DNA of 64,000 nucleotides from NCBI RefSeq assembly GCF_037975245.1, contig NC_092568.1, positions 36,106,001 through 36,170,000 of the forward strand, given 5' to 3'. How positions within the stretch are numbered: the first letter of the stretch is position 1; the number at the start of each line of letters is the position of its first letter. Shown one piece after another: positions 41,820 to 58,902 of the stretch. Origin of the DNA: Apostichopus japonicus. Taxonomy: Eukaryota; Echinodermata; Holothuroidea; Aspidochirotida; Stichopodidae. The notes beneath the pieces are model-generated. The model made no database searches and had not been told where the DNA came from. It saw only the letters and a program-made list of their open reading frames with translations. The translations under genes were made by a program, and so were the position numbers.

Positions 41820-41960
41820 GTGGACATAACCTTAGTGTCGATAGGTTGTCCGCATATACAAGGAGAGTCCCGGGGTTCGAAATACCGGTGAAGGCTTGAA
41901 TTTTCTTCATTATTCTGTTTTTTCCGACTCATTACCGTTTCATATTTATAAATATGTATG

Positions 41961-41997
<37 letters not shown>

Positions 41998-42010
41998 GTA
42001 TATATATAAT

Positions 42011-42057
<47 letters not shown>
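41820..42057 (+). mobile_element. tRNA-derived SINE with (TA)n tail, copy 2 (degenerate)
   Basis: The order of parts matches the element at 2779: a decayed tRNA-like head (ATAACCTTAGTGTCGATAGG, then GGGGTTCGAAATACCGG), the body motif 'ccgactcattaccg' and a long TA-rich tail from 41952. Head and body differ from copy 1 at many sites, so this is an older insertion. Confidence 0.65.
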
Positions 42058-42063
<6 letters not shown>

Positions 42064-42835
42064 ATGATAATCTTAGCTTGTATAATGACTATGCACACAC
42101 CGTAATAGCATGAAGTTGGTTCATCTTTATTTAATATCATGTTGTATGCCCATATGTGTTCACAATGCTGCTACTGTTTTTCCCTAAAGAACCTATTCAT
42201 TGTTTCTCGTCCGACTACTCTGGTACTCTTTTTATACCACGACTACGTAAACAAATTTGGGCCGAAGCGTTGGAACTCAGTTACGCGCACTATCCACGTG
42301 ATCGATAAAACATTGATAGCTTAAAAGGTCATCTAAAGCACAGGTTCTTTTCAAGGGGGGTTGAATTTTATAAGAAGGATAAATATGTTAGTTTCTGTCT
42401 TGTTCGAATATTTAATTGTTTCTCACCCCCCCCCCCCCCACCACCTGTGCATGTGTACATATCTATGTCTTCTCGGAATATATGGAAGGTGGGCTATACA
42501 AATACGTTATCCTATCGATATATCTATCTGTTAATATGCAAATAATGCTAATTGAATATATCGGCAAATAAAAGTCGATATTCAAGCAGTAAATTGCATT
42601 CTATTAGCATTAAATGACATCATGCAAGGTAACCTTGCATAAATTGACAATAGTCAGTAGCATATTTAAAAAGTATAATTTTTCATAAGGTAAGTCTTTA
42701 CAAACGGGGGGAAGTTACTGGCTAGAAAATCTATAGAAAATGATTTATATCGTGATGTATTTTGTAGTGTACAAACCCTGTAACTATAATGTGAGTAACA
42801 AATCCGGTGCCAGCGTAAACAACTAACTCACAAGA

Positions 42836-43209
42836 TATAACTACAAAGTGATGTAGTTATATGCACAGTCAATGGAACAACACATTTTGCCCAGTATAAC
42901 TACAATGCGAAATAGTTTGATATGCATAATCAATGTAACAATACATTCTGTTCCATTACAACTACAATGTGGAATAGTTTGATATACATAATCCTTGTTA
43001 CAACACATTCTGCCCCAGTATAACTACAATGTGAAATAGTTTGATATGCATAATCAATGTAACAACACATTCTGTGCCACTAAAACTACAACTTACGGTG
43101 GTTTGATATACATAATCAATGTAACAACATATTCTGTGCCACTAAAACTACAACTTACGGTAGTTTGATATACATAATCAATGTCAGGAATAAATTCTTT
43201 GCCAGAAGA
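42836..43209. repeat. Six tandem 59-62-bp units
   Basis: The CTACAA anchor recurs at 42841, 42900, 42962, 43024, 43086 and 43148. Units share AGTTTGATATGCATAATCAA and ACACATTCTG. Copies 5 and 6 are almost identical and the last decays after 43185. Confidence 0.9.
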
Positions 43210-48133
<4,924 letters not shown>

Positions 48134-48152
48134 TTGAATTTATTTCTTGCAG
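48134..48152 (+). promoter_or_regulatory. 3' splice acceptor just upstream of the receptor start codon
   Basis: A T-rich stretch ends in TTTCTTGCAG at 48152, six bases before the ATG. This is a good metazoan acceptor. The receptor would then have at least one upstream 5'-UTR exon, with the whole coding sequence in the following exon, an arrangement common for muscarinic receptor genes. The upstream exon and promoter cannot be placed from this sequence. Confidence 0.65.
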
Positions 48153-48158
48153 GCCGAG

Positions 48159-49922
48159 ATGTCGAATAATCTTTCGGATACCTGGCCGGCGATCACCTTG
48201 GATACTGCAACTGAACCGACGTATCAGTTTGGGACCGATTTCTTATCAACGGGGGCACCGGAGGCCAAGTTCTCTTGGACTACGGTACAAGTCCCCCTAA
48301 TCATCATGGGTTTTGTCGTCTCAGTATTCACAGTAACGGCCAACATAATGGTCTGGATTTCATTCTACTTGGAGAAACAGTTGCAAACCGTCAGTAATTA
48401 TTTCTTATTAAGTTTAGCAACCGCAGACGTTATCATTGGCGTTATCTCCATGCCTTTGTTTACTACGTACATGCTATATCAATGGCCGTTTGGAGCACTC
48501 CTCTGCGACCTTTGGTTATGTGTTGATTATTGTGCGAGTAACGCTTCAGTCATGAATTTATGCATCATATGCTTCGACAGATATTTTTCTATTAAGCGAC
48601 CTTTGACCTATCGTGCCAAGCGGACTCCACGGCGCGCAAAGATAATGATTTCTCTCGCTTGGACCGTTTCACTTGTGATATGGATACCTTTAGTCTTTGC
48701 TTGGCAACCATTTATTAAACGGAATGTGCCTGCTAATCAATGCTACGTGCAAATAATATTTGAAAATGTCCCTATCAGCACTGCTAGTATAGCCATAGCA
48801 TTTTACTTGCCTGTGATTCTAATGTGTACTCTATATTATAAAATTTGGCGGGAAACGGAGAAGAGATCACTCGATCTCGAAAAACTGCAAGCAGGTAATA
48901 GTAGTCAATCTGCTGAGAGATTCATGTCATACGGTGATACCGCGAAACGTCGAAAATGCTTCCAATGCCCATGTATGATAGGAGATGATGGAGACGAAGA
49001 TGGTGAGAATAGTAGTGATCTCGTCCCTCCACATTCTCCAACTTATTCCAAAGCAGAATCTAAAAACATTACCGCAAAGTTGACGTCAAGTCAGAGCTCA
49101 TCGTCGACCCCTAATGAATCTGGTACACCGAGACTTCATAACGGCGCAGCAACATTATTAAATAATGATTCCAACCACAGTGGGAAATCGTTTGCTACTT
49201 CTCTTTATACCATTTTAATCAAACTACCTGACGAGTCCGCAGAGGAGAGTACAGACTGTAATAAAGCCGCCATGCCGAAGATAACTATGTTAGAGGAAAC
49301 CCCTTCCGAGGAATGCTCTCTGGTCCAAGAGCAATCGCAAACTCGCCTCGATCCACCAAAAAGTTTGACTTTACCGCACAATTTCAGAGCCAGGAAAGAC
49401 GTAACCCATCAACCTTCACCTCCCATGTCGCGGAGTGGTTCCACGAATAGTGTCTCGAGAAGTCCGACGCGTCAGTCTGCGTTAACTATCAGTACCGTCT
49501 CCATGGTGAACAGAATGGCGCATAGGGCCAAAGTGAACGCGGTTAAGAAACGGAAATCCGCCATCATCAGAGAAAAGAAAGCCGCTAGGACATTGTGTGC
49601 TATCCTATTGGCTTTTATCCTCACGTGGACTCCGTACAGCGTCCTCATTTTACTCTCAGTAATATTTCCTTCCTTGTACGAGTATCAAGTGGTTAAGATT
49701 CTTTTCGACGTGGGCTATTGGATGTGTTACCTTAACAGTACTATCAACCCCATTTGCTATGCACTCTGCAACGTGTCTTTCCGGAAAACATTTAAAAGGA
49801 TATTGACTTGTCGATGGAGGAAAAGACCGCCAACTTCACGAAATGCATCAACGCGGACACTTCGAACGGGTTCTAGTCGATGGGGGGCAAGCAGATATTC
49901 AGCACCGAGTGCGCAAACGTAA
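48159..49922 (+). CDS. CHRM-like: Muscarinic acetylcholine receptor (class A GPCR), M1/M3/M5-like
   Basis: Encodes 587 aa, a plasma-membrane G-protein-coupled receptor for acetylcholine. Visible: N-terminal sequon at N4; TM1 ~43-68, TM2 ~79-104, TM3 ~114-136, TM4 ~160-181, TM5 ~205-229, a ~245-residue Ser-rich third intracellular loop, TM6 ~476-501, TM7 ~512-536, and a basic tail with Cys551 as a possible palmitoylation site. Family signatures are D90 (2.50), C116-C195 disulfide partners, D123 and Y124 (3.32/3.33), the ASNASVMN stretch of TM3, D140-R141-Y142, W175 (4.57), W490 (6.48), Y493 (6.51), Y520 and Y524 (7.39/7.43), and N530-P531. A475, A476 and L479 match the Gq-coupled M1/M3/M5 pattern. 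Oddities: S494 where muscarinic receptors have Asn 6.52; no cysteines in extracellular loop 3; Ala61 instead of Gly 1.49. The ATG follows a splice acceptor by 6 nt and has G at -3. An in-frame TTG 12 nt upstream lies inside the acceptor and is not the start. Length is usual for the family. Confidence 0.95.
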   Translation: MSNNLSDTWPAITLDTATEPTYQFGTDFLSTGAPEAKFSWTTVQVPLIIMGFVVSVFTVTANIMVWISFYLEKQLQTVSNYFLLSLATADVIIGVISMPLFTTYMLYQWPFGALLCDLWLCVDYCASNASVMNLCIICFDRYFSIKRPLTYRAKRTPRRAKIMISLAWTVSLVIWIPLVFAWQPFIKRNVPANQCYVQIIFENVPISTASIAIAFYLPVILMCTLYYKIWRETEKRSLDLEKLQAGNSSQSAERFMSYGDTAKRRKCFQCPCMIGDDGDEDGENSSDLVPPHSPTYSKAESKNITAKLTSSQSSSSTPNESGTPRLHNGAATLLNNDSNHSGKSFATSLYTILIKLPDESAEESTDCNKAAMPKITMLEETPSEECSLVQEQSQTRLDPPKSLTLPHNFRARKDVTHQPSPPMSRSGSTNSVSRSPTRQSALTISTVSMVNRMAHRAKVNAVKKRKSAIIREKKAARTLCAILLAFILTWTPYSVLILLSVIFPSLYEYQVVKILFDVGYWMCYLNSTINPICYALCNVSFRKTFKRILTCRWRKRPPTSRNASTRTLRTGSSRWGASRYSAPSAQT

Positions 49923-51230
49923 ACATAAATTATTTTAATTCATCAATTTACTATACGTATTATTATTTTTTTTCCTGTGTTTATTTCATTTTATTTTACC
50001 TTTAGGGGGAAGGGGATGGTTAACGTCTATTCTTTTTCCTAAGTTTGCTGGCATCAATTCCTTCTTTCATTTTTTTAGGAAAATATTCCCTTAGCCTTGA
50101 GTATGTTAAATACAATGGCAGAACAATGGATTATTGTTAAAACAAGTTAAGCATGAATTTAATTGGGAGGGGAAAAGGTATTAATGAATATCCACACTTA
50201 TCCGTGAAATTTTACTTTTGTTTTTCTCTTTCTTAATATTTCTTACACTTTATTTCTAGATATTGCCGACTCAATGAAAATACTGAAATAGAAACTAAAA
50301 TTTGTACTTTGGTTTCAAATTGTCACATTTTACACCAGAGTTTAAATATATAAAATTAATGATGTAGAGTACTAATTATGCATATATGACAAAGTTAAAT
50401 CTAAAAATAAATCTAAATTATGCAAATTCTTCCTTTTGGGGGAAGGTGATGGTGGATGGTGGATATAGATTTGGTATAGTCGTAAATTGTTTGTAAGCAA
50501 GCCATCAAGAGCGCATGCGCTAAACAACAAAACAAACCTATACCGTTACCAATAGTTTTACGAGGCTGTGTTAACTTTCCCACAAAATTGAAACTGGAAA
50601 TAAAAAATATTAAAAATCAAATAGAATCTGATGTTAAGTAGGGTGGGTTAACATGAAGTCCTTAAAAATTAAGTGTTAAATTTTATAGTCAAACGACCTC
50701 TGATATGTCACTTAAAGTTCATATTGACCTCTGACACGAATGGGTTTATAACCTATAATTCACAAACAGCATAAAGACAACGTGCTCCAACCAAGCTTCA
50801 AAGGTAACTTACATTGCATTTCTTATTAAAGTGATTCTTTCCATAAGGGGACAATATATTATTCGTTTTGTAAATCACCGGTAACAACAATGTTAGCAAC
50901 ATGGAAAAGTCAGTTGCGCTGTTCGAAATAAATATTAAATTAATAGCCCTCAATTAAGGAATATTGCTTAGCCTTGCAATGCTTTCAGTGCGGGTACACA
51001 CAGGTCTACATCGTTAGTTGCGTATGACAACTATTATATGACACTCTAATGAATAATCAGACAGTTATATTTACGACGCTTAAGCGATCACGAATGTGGG
51101 AGAAGCCTGCAAAAGGCTTCCCAATACAACATTTTAACTCAAATATGGAATCTCTTCAATTTAGACAGTCATTTCAGATGGGCAAATCGTAGATTGCTCT
51201 TGGATGGAAAAAACCCCACCTTACCATGAC
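49923..51230. other. 3' flank of the receptor and SINE body
   Basis: A+T-rich, consistent with a 3' UTR to about 50.4-50.6 kb, then unique sequence, then the presumed body of the Ser-type SINE (about 51100-51230). Confidence 0.5.
50406..50604 (+). promoter_or_regulatory. Candidate polyadenylation signals of the receptor transcript
   Basis: AATAAA hexamers occur at 50406-50411 and 50599-50604, about 490 and 680 bases after the stop codon. Such hexamers are common by chance in A+T-rich DNA, so the true 3' end is unproven. Confidence 0.25.
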
Positions 51231-51320
51231 CCGGCCGGGTATCGAACCCAGAACCTCCCGATTGCTAAGCCACATTGCTTCAAACGCCACCGCCTTTATC
51301 CACTCGGCCACAGCACCGGT
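51231..51320 (-). mobile_element. tRNA-Ser-like SINE head
   Basis: On the minus strand: ACCGGTGCTGTGGCCGAG then TGGATAAAGGCGGTGG, a TTTGAAG loop like tRNA-Ser(UGA), an extended variable arm, and TGGGTTCGATACCCGG with a paired T stem. The long variable arm marks a class II (Ser/Leu) ancestor. The SINE body probably continues to lower coordinates. There, 51103-51127 forms an imperfect hairpin (GGGAGAAGCC against GGCTTCCC) that may be its 3' end. Confidence 0.65.
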
Positions 51321-52888
51321 TCACTCTGACTTGTGTCAATTATGTTTCAATATTACCAAGTGATTAACTTAAAATTACCAACAGATGCACCAATTGGGTT
51401 GGGCGGGGGGGGGGGGGAGGGCGAAGCATGGTGTAATAGTTCCTATATTGGAAAAGGGTCAAACGTTTAAACATTTCAACTTTGAAATTCGCGAATAGTT
51501 GCTTTCATAAGATTGATACATGGAAGTCAGGTAGTGTCGAATCCTGTGTGTTTAAATTTGCCGTTTCTTTCCTTGGTAACTGATAGGAAATATACAAAAA
51601 AAAAACAAGGAAACCTTTATTATCTAATGTTTTTTCATCAAGGACAGGAATAAAAAGGTTTCCATCATTTTCTAACATCATTTCTCGGTCTGTGCGTCTT
51701 ACATCAAGTTGAACTGAATGGTTGTCAATTAAGTTATACGCTTTCCTAAACAAATTCGTCGATAGGACTTCCAAGTTCATCTACCAACTTCACTATAAAA
51801 TCCATTAAATTTAGCTGCAAATTATACGATAGACCGACAAATCCCCCCCCCCTCCCTTTTGCCCGCCGTGAAACATCTAGTTTATTAATAGTGACGTACC
51901 ATCCACCCCTACCTCCCTCCTCCCCCCCCCCCTCACCAAGTCCCAATACATAAACCCACATTCACAATCGCTATTAAGCTAATGACCATGCTATTGCGTG
52001 CGATATGTATTGGAAGTCTATTCCTGGGATACAATCTACGACATAATCATATATAACTACCACTCATGTAATGTTATCACCGATTCGGTTCGTACGTTTT
52101 GTATACTACAACTTGTCAATTATAGCAATGTATTTTTGTCATAAACACGTTAAGGTTGTCTGGGCCATGTTTCACGATTCTTCAATATGAAATATGCCAT
52201 TATCTAAAAAACGTTCCCTACTTTCCTTCTTTTTCTTTTCTTTTTTTTTTTTGCTTCATATAAAAAAAAGAAGACATCATGTACCCTTGTCATATATCCA
52301 TTTTCGCATTTCACACGTGCTCTGGTAACGTTGAGCAAAATCTCATACATTAAACTGTCATAATGACAAAGCCCCAAAAAACGAGTTTAGTGTTTATTTC
52401 CTCATGTCACGTTGAATAATTATTTTGGGTATTATTTATCGTGTGATGTAGATTTAAGCTATCAATCACTTTTCTGCTTTCTGCCTCTTCTTCTTCTTCT
52501 TCCTCCTCCTCCTCCTCATCCTCTTTTCACCAATGAATGTATGGTATGTTAAAAGAAGATTGTACGAAAGCGACTGGTATAAGCCGCCTCTCATTCTTAG
52601 ATGCAACATCATATCTTTCAGCTATAATCTCTACACATGTATACATACGACCATTCTACAGTGAATATATAAAAGGCATATCTTTTCGTTTATTTGGGGG
52701 GGGGTGGAGGGTGGAGGGTGGAGGGGGCTCGTAGACTCGTTCTTATCTGAATGAACAATGCAATGTTCAGACAGATGAGCTTCTGGGAAGACAAGGAAGA
52801 TTGTACGAACGAATCACTTGTCAAATGGTGCTTCAAAAACTCTATATTACAAATTATATAACTTAGAAGAATAAGTTACACATATCAA

Positions 52889-52890
<2 letters not shown>

Positions 52891-52963
<73 letters not shown>

Positions 52964-53073
52964 TAAATATATATATATATATATATATACACATAAATAA
53001 ATATATATATATATATATATTAATAAATATATATATATATATATATACACATAAATAAATATATATATATATG
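52891..53073. repeat. Compound (TA)n with 60-bp period
   Basis: TA tracts carrying TAATAAA at 52961 and 53021 and ACACATAAATAAA after each, showing a 60-bp duplicated block. Confidence 0.9.
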
Positions 53074-53707
53074 CATGCTTCTATGACATCATTTTAACGT
53101 TTCATTTATTTAAATTATTTATCTCCAAAGTATAATGAAAATTATGTTTTATATTAAATTAAAATGTCATTATAAGTCATTCAACCTGCCACTTTTAAGT
53201 TAAACCGACCAATTTGGTGCTTTTATGTGATATTGTCATTAAACTAGCGAACATTAATTAACGAATACACGTGTCGGCCGGTTTACGACGAAAAGAAAAT
53301 AATTCTATATTGGTTACCATCAGGGGAGCGGAGAGCCGTAACGGGTGACAGGGATAATGATGTTACCGGCCACATTTTTGAAGTCGTCTTCTTTTAGCAT
53401 TATAGGAAATTATGAAAACATTAATAGTTATCGAATTGTATCCCCGGAATGCCTATAATTGATCCCGAACCCCGAATAGGGAAATATCTTAGATTGAAGG
53501 GTATCTTATTATGCTGGCTGTGAATATTACATAGGTGCTCAGAGTACAGGCATGATATTTACACCCAACACAAAATACAACGTAGTTTTTAATGATTATA
53601 TTAATTTCCTATTTTATTTAGCTTGACGCAATCTACCTACAGCAGTATATCATTGACTTTCATGTAGGTGGTTTATGACATATCAGTAATAAACGAAGAC
53701 ATTAGCC

Positions 53708-53862
53708 AGTGGGGCCGTAACTCACCCACCACCCACTCATCCCCCCCCATTCCCACCCTCCCGGCCAAAGAATTTTCCGATTTTTTTTCTTGGAAAATAC
53801 GTCATGCCTGCCCTCTATGAACTATAGGGTCCCTCACCCAAGAAGTCTAGCTACGGCCCCCT
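53708..53862. mobile_element. Short MITE-like element with ~15-bp inverted ends
   Basis: Left end AGTGGGGCCGTAACT; the inverse of the right end is AGGGGGCCGTAGCT, matching with one gap and one mismatch. About 155 bp, no coding potential. No clear target-site duplication was found, so the type is uncertain. Confidence 0.4.
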
Positions 53863-55439
53863 AAATTAAGCTGTGCGAACTAACATTTTTTCTTGGTCAA
53901 AGTCTATATCTCTTTCACAGCACTATGAACATTCCCCCTCCCATCCAAACAGCACTGTGAATCGCCAACCCTCCCCCTCCCCCTAACCTCCAACCACCAA
54001 TCCTTTCCTGTTGATAGAATTAAAATAAACTGCAAGTTTTATTTCAACGTTTAGTAAACCTAATCTGGTGCATTAAAGTTATAAACTAAGAGATAAGATC
54101 AAATTCGTTTTTCAAGCAACATTTTACATTATGAGGAGAACAAACAACATTTTTTTATTAAATTACCGAGTGCATTATGTGATCAAAAGCACAAAAAACC
54201 AATCAGTTTTGTTCTTATAATTTTGTTTGTTTGTTTGATTGATTAATATTAATATTTCTATAAACGATTATTTGTGTATAGAGGCCCTTTTCAAAGGAGT
54301 AAGCTAATAATTAAATTTACTTTAGATTCTGTTAGATAAAATGACATCATTTATTTTTTTATAAATACATGTATATGCTTGTGTGTGTATGTATGTACGT
54401 ATGTGAGGTTAGTTTGACGTCCTGAAATGACCATCTCCGAGAACAAATTTCTTTTTTCTATGAAATATGGAAAGATAGTTTTTGAAACATTTATTGTATG
54501 CTATTCTCCTAAATGTTGGAAATGTTAACTTAAAATAATACAAGACAGAAAATGCAACGATTTTCAAATAGTTTCCAGAGTTTCCAGAAATACAAGCATG
54601 AGCAAAATCCTATCAAAACTTCTAAACATAAAACAAAAGGAAATAAATGTATAATTGGATAGTTCGTTCATATCGGTCAAGAGCGTGACGTAAGAATTCA
54701 TCAATGAATATGTTAATTATATGTAGACTTCTGTAAAGGCTAATATTTGCCCTTCTACATAACGTTCTACTGTACAAACCTTGTAAACTTAGGTGCGACA
54801 ATTCCTCTCTAGACATGGGCAGTACGTTTGTAAGTTTTCCTAATTATGACCATAACGTCGCAAAGGAGAAAAAAAGTGTCAATTAAAACTTCTGATCAAA
54901 AGTACAAAGTGGCTATAAGTTTTGATAGTTTAGTTGTCGTATACGACTAAACTGGTGACGTGATAATTAAGCAATGAATAAAAAGCTTACATGTGAAGTT
55001 TTCTCTAAAGGTAGAAATATGATTTTTGTGTGTGTGTAATCAAAGATAGATTTTGCGTTTAACTATTCTTTGAAGAACTGTTTGTTACTTTCAAGATTTA
55101 CATACTATGTACAATTTTGATATGATATTCTTTGTGTTTGTTTATTTTTTATGGAAAGATGAAAGATATATGAATCTTTTAAAAATGATCTCTGATCTGA
55201 GTGAAAAATTCTTTGTCGAATGTTAACTTTTAAAACTTTTTATTTAGAAATTAATAACATCAGATTATTGCGCAAATCTGTGTGGGTGAAAGGTCATACC
55301 TGGTTTCAATATTTTCATAATGACGTCATAATGACGTAAGAGGAGTGTAATAGCATAATTAATTCCGCATTGATGAAATTGCAGTTGAAAAGTTTGGTCA
55401 AGAAGATTTATTTATAGTTGAACGAATTATCTGCATTAT
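53863..55439. other. Non-coding stretch
   Basis: No gene seen. C-rich segment at 53935-54000; TGACGTCA at 55321. Confidence 0.6.
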
Positions 55440-55853
55440 TTGTGCATTCAATTGCATTATGTGATATTATATTACACCAAACTGCTTTAGATAACAATGC
55501 ATTAGTTACATTATATTATAGTACATTACGTTACATTACAACACATTAATTACATAGTATTAGATTACATTGCATTATATGACATTACACTACATATATT
55601 ACATAGCATTACATTATAATACATTACATTACATCACAATACAATACATACATATAGTATTACATTACTAGACATTATATTACATTACAATACACTCCAT
55701 ATATTACATTGCCCTACATTATATGACATTACATCACATAACATTACATATATATGTAGTATTATATTACATGATATTATATGACATTACACTACACTAC
55801 ATATATTACATTGCATTACATTACATTACCGTGCATTCTATATATATATATAT

Positions 55854-55893
<40 letters not shown>

Positions 55894-56015
55894 TACATAC
55901 TTTATTATACATTGCAATGTATCACATTATATTACTATTTTCATTGCAATTCATTGCATTGCATGTATTACATTAAGTCACATTAAAATGATGTACCGTT
56001 ATATTACGTTGCATT
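55440..56015. repeat. Degenerate ATTAC pentanucleotide satellite with a (TA)n core
   Basis: Repeated ATTAC/CATTA units over ~570 bp with many point changes. Longer blocks such as 'atatattacattgc' recur (about 55698 and 55801). A (TA)n tract interrupts it at 55839-55893. Confidence 0.9.
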
Positions 56016-57716
56016 AAATTGAGTTTATGAGAGTGGAGGAGTTATACGTACAATTTGGGTGCTTTTGCATGAGAGTTTTATCCATAATTAAACGGCATGA
56101 ATCTTTATAATTGTACTTCGTCAAACATTATACTTTATAATATGAGCATGGAGATTTGATCAGTTTTTAACAAATTTGAAATATGACTTCAGATGCACGC
56201 TCGATTCATATTTTTCTATGTCATATCTAACTGAGTAACTTTAACTGGCTTAAGTTTACGAAGTATAACACGAGAAACTCGCAGCATAATGTTGAATGTA
56301 ATAAATAACAGCTGTAATGACTTCTGTCTTGTAAAATATGTCTTTTGTCACACAAATCAGGCAAAACTATAATGATGCTTTACTCGAAGCTAAGGTACCA
56401 ATCACGGAAGAGGAATTGTAAATTTATTTCATTTGTTTTTTCTCGAAATAAGTGGTTCTTTTTTAAATTATAGACAATTGATGAGAAGTTTAAAATAATA
56501 AACATATTTATATATTCAGTTCCACAGTGAACGAAATGAAATTAATTTTTCTCTACTCGTTCTTTTTGTTTCTTGGTTTGTTTTACCAGTGTAACTTTTA
56601 CTGGATCATTAAGTGAATCAACTCCTTATCACCCACTACACCCACGCCCCCCCCCCCCACCCTCACCCCGATATTGTAGGAAGGTCAAACCCCTTCCTGA
56701 AAGCCCAATCCATGTTCCCTCATATATTTAGATTATGTGTAGTTAATTATTTACAAGTCCTCCTTTCTCTTTTCAATCGCGAGTTACACCGAACAACCCC
56801 CCTCCTCCCCCCACCCCAACTAACCACACCTCCCTCGCGTCTCACTGTCACCGCCTAGTCTTTGTCACTTTATCTTAACTCTAGGATGTTTAGATTGACA
56901 TAAACACCAGCATACTCCAGTCACCATTGTAATCAATGGATAAGAGAACAAAATAATTATGTCTAGTGACTTCAAGAAACAATGAAGTAACTGTATACAT
57001 GAGGCCTATAGGCCCTATACGTGACCGAAATATTCGTGGATCTGGTGTATATAGTTACGTATGCTAAACTATTGTACGAATTTAGGAATGAAACACAACA
57101 CACAAAACAGCCAGTGTTGTAATTCTTTAATCGTTTTCTGTAGACAAACCCATCTTCTGACGTTAGCTTTGGTTGATCTTAACATTTTGCGAGTCAACGT
57201 ACTTTGAGAAATCGACATATTGTCCAATCTGCAATTCTATACTCTTTTTACGTCAAATCTTTTCTTTCTTCATACAAGTCGAGCAATCTGAAGGATAGAA
57301 AACTCATGGCTTGCGGCTGCTGTGGTGGCCATGGTTTTCACCTTGAAGATAATTACACTAGTATCTCTGTAAATAATTCTACCCTGAGCAAATTGTGTAT
57401 AGATATCAACCTGTCAGCATCCTTCCACTAGTACAGATGGGTTTTAACGAGTAGCAGTGTCTACTGTTAACACTCAGCATGCTAATCAAAGCAATGATGA
57501 TGACGACGAATAGTTTATGACGTCATAGGATACAGAAAGGTCGCTAGTATCGTCTGTCAGATTTGAATCCATAACAACTCCCTGTTTGTATTGTGCACAT
57601 AACAACAACTATAGCTGGAAGTATATAAAAGATATAAATAAATTCATTAAAACACCTTGTTTTCTCGCACCTCCCTCTATATTTTAGTGCACAACGTTCC
57701 TACCTTTCCGTTAATC

Positions 57717-57719
<3 letters not shown>
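56016..57719. other. Non-coding stretch
   Basis: C-rich tracts at 56640-56668 and 56797-56818; TGACGTCA at 57518. No exon supported. Confidence 0.6.
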
Positions 57720-57769
<50 letters not shown>

Positions 57770-58022
57770 GTATATATATATATATTTATTTATATATATA
57801 AAGGTATATATAGCCAATATATATAGCCTATATATAGATATATATATAGCCTAATATGTATAGCCTGCACTTATAAGCTATATATAGCGTTTATATATAT
57901 AGCCAATATATATATATATATAAATATATGTCTATTTATACATATTATGGATGTATGTATATATATATGTATGTATGTGTGTGTATGTATGTATGTATGG
58001 GTGTATGTATACGGTATGTATG
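57720..58022. repeat. TA tract, TATATAGCC units and (GTAT)n
   Basis: (TA)n to about 57785, then several TATATAGCC units to about 57915 (the same motif family as 17110-17385), then GTAT/GTGT units 57950-58022. Confidence 0.85.
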
Positions 58023-58795
58023 AGTAAAGCATGACTGCTGAAGACGGTTGTATCAGTATTTGCAGTAATTCTGTTATTTGTGAATCGAAACTTAATCATA
58101 CTTAGTCGACGCGATTGGCTTTAGCATATAATTCAAAATTCCTAAATAATATCCCTTACATATAGCTAATATGAGGAATGCCACCCTCATCAATTTGTGA
58201 CGTTAACTGCTTCGCTGTGTATCTTTAATCCGAAGAAATTATTATCCTAAACGTTTTAAATGTACGTATTATGAGATATCAATCCAAAAAGTCATCAATT
58301 TAAGCAATTATTTAGAACCGAAAAGCTGTCCATCGCGTGTTAAAACATACCAGTGGAAGAGCTTCGCGGATAGTTTTGTAATCGTCTTTTGTTTTTTCTT
58401 TCCACTTATTTAATTGTTGCATATGCCTGTAGTTTTGTTATCATTCACATTTGTTCATATAATAAGTTAGTGCACCCATGGGGAAAATTAATCAGTCATT
58501 GTGAGGTAATGCACTCGAATCGATACATTGTTATTAAATGCCTCAGGAGAAGTAAAAGCAATTTGTTTTGTCTTTTAAATGAATCTTAAGAAAATGCAAA
58601 CATGACCCTTTACTGCGGAAATTGTTTTAAATCCCCTAAAGTGATTTATATTCCCATAAAGTAAGGCCCAGTGTATGATGTATACTGTTGCAAAATTCAC
58701 CCGTGTAACTTTGGAAATGTGATAATAGTACTGAAATACGCGCACACCGAAGAATAGATGGTCCCCACTAATGCTAAACTTCGCCCCTAGTATTA

Positions 58796-58849
58796 AAACT
58801 ATAAAAGCTGAAATCGATTATTTGTATGTTGGATTATTTGTATGTTGTA

Positions 58850-58902
<53 letters not shown>

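Noticed and set aside
48147-48158. TTG start giving a 591-residue receptor
   Set aside because: The TTG lies inside the splice acceptor TTTCTTGCAG; the ATG at 48159 has good context.
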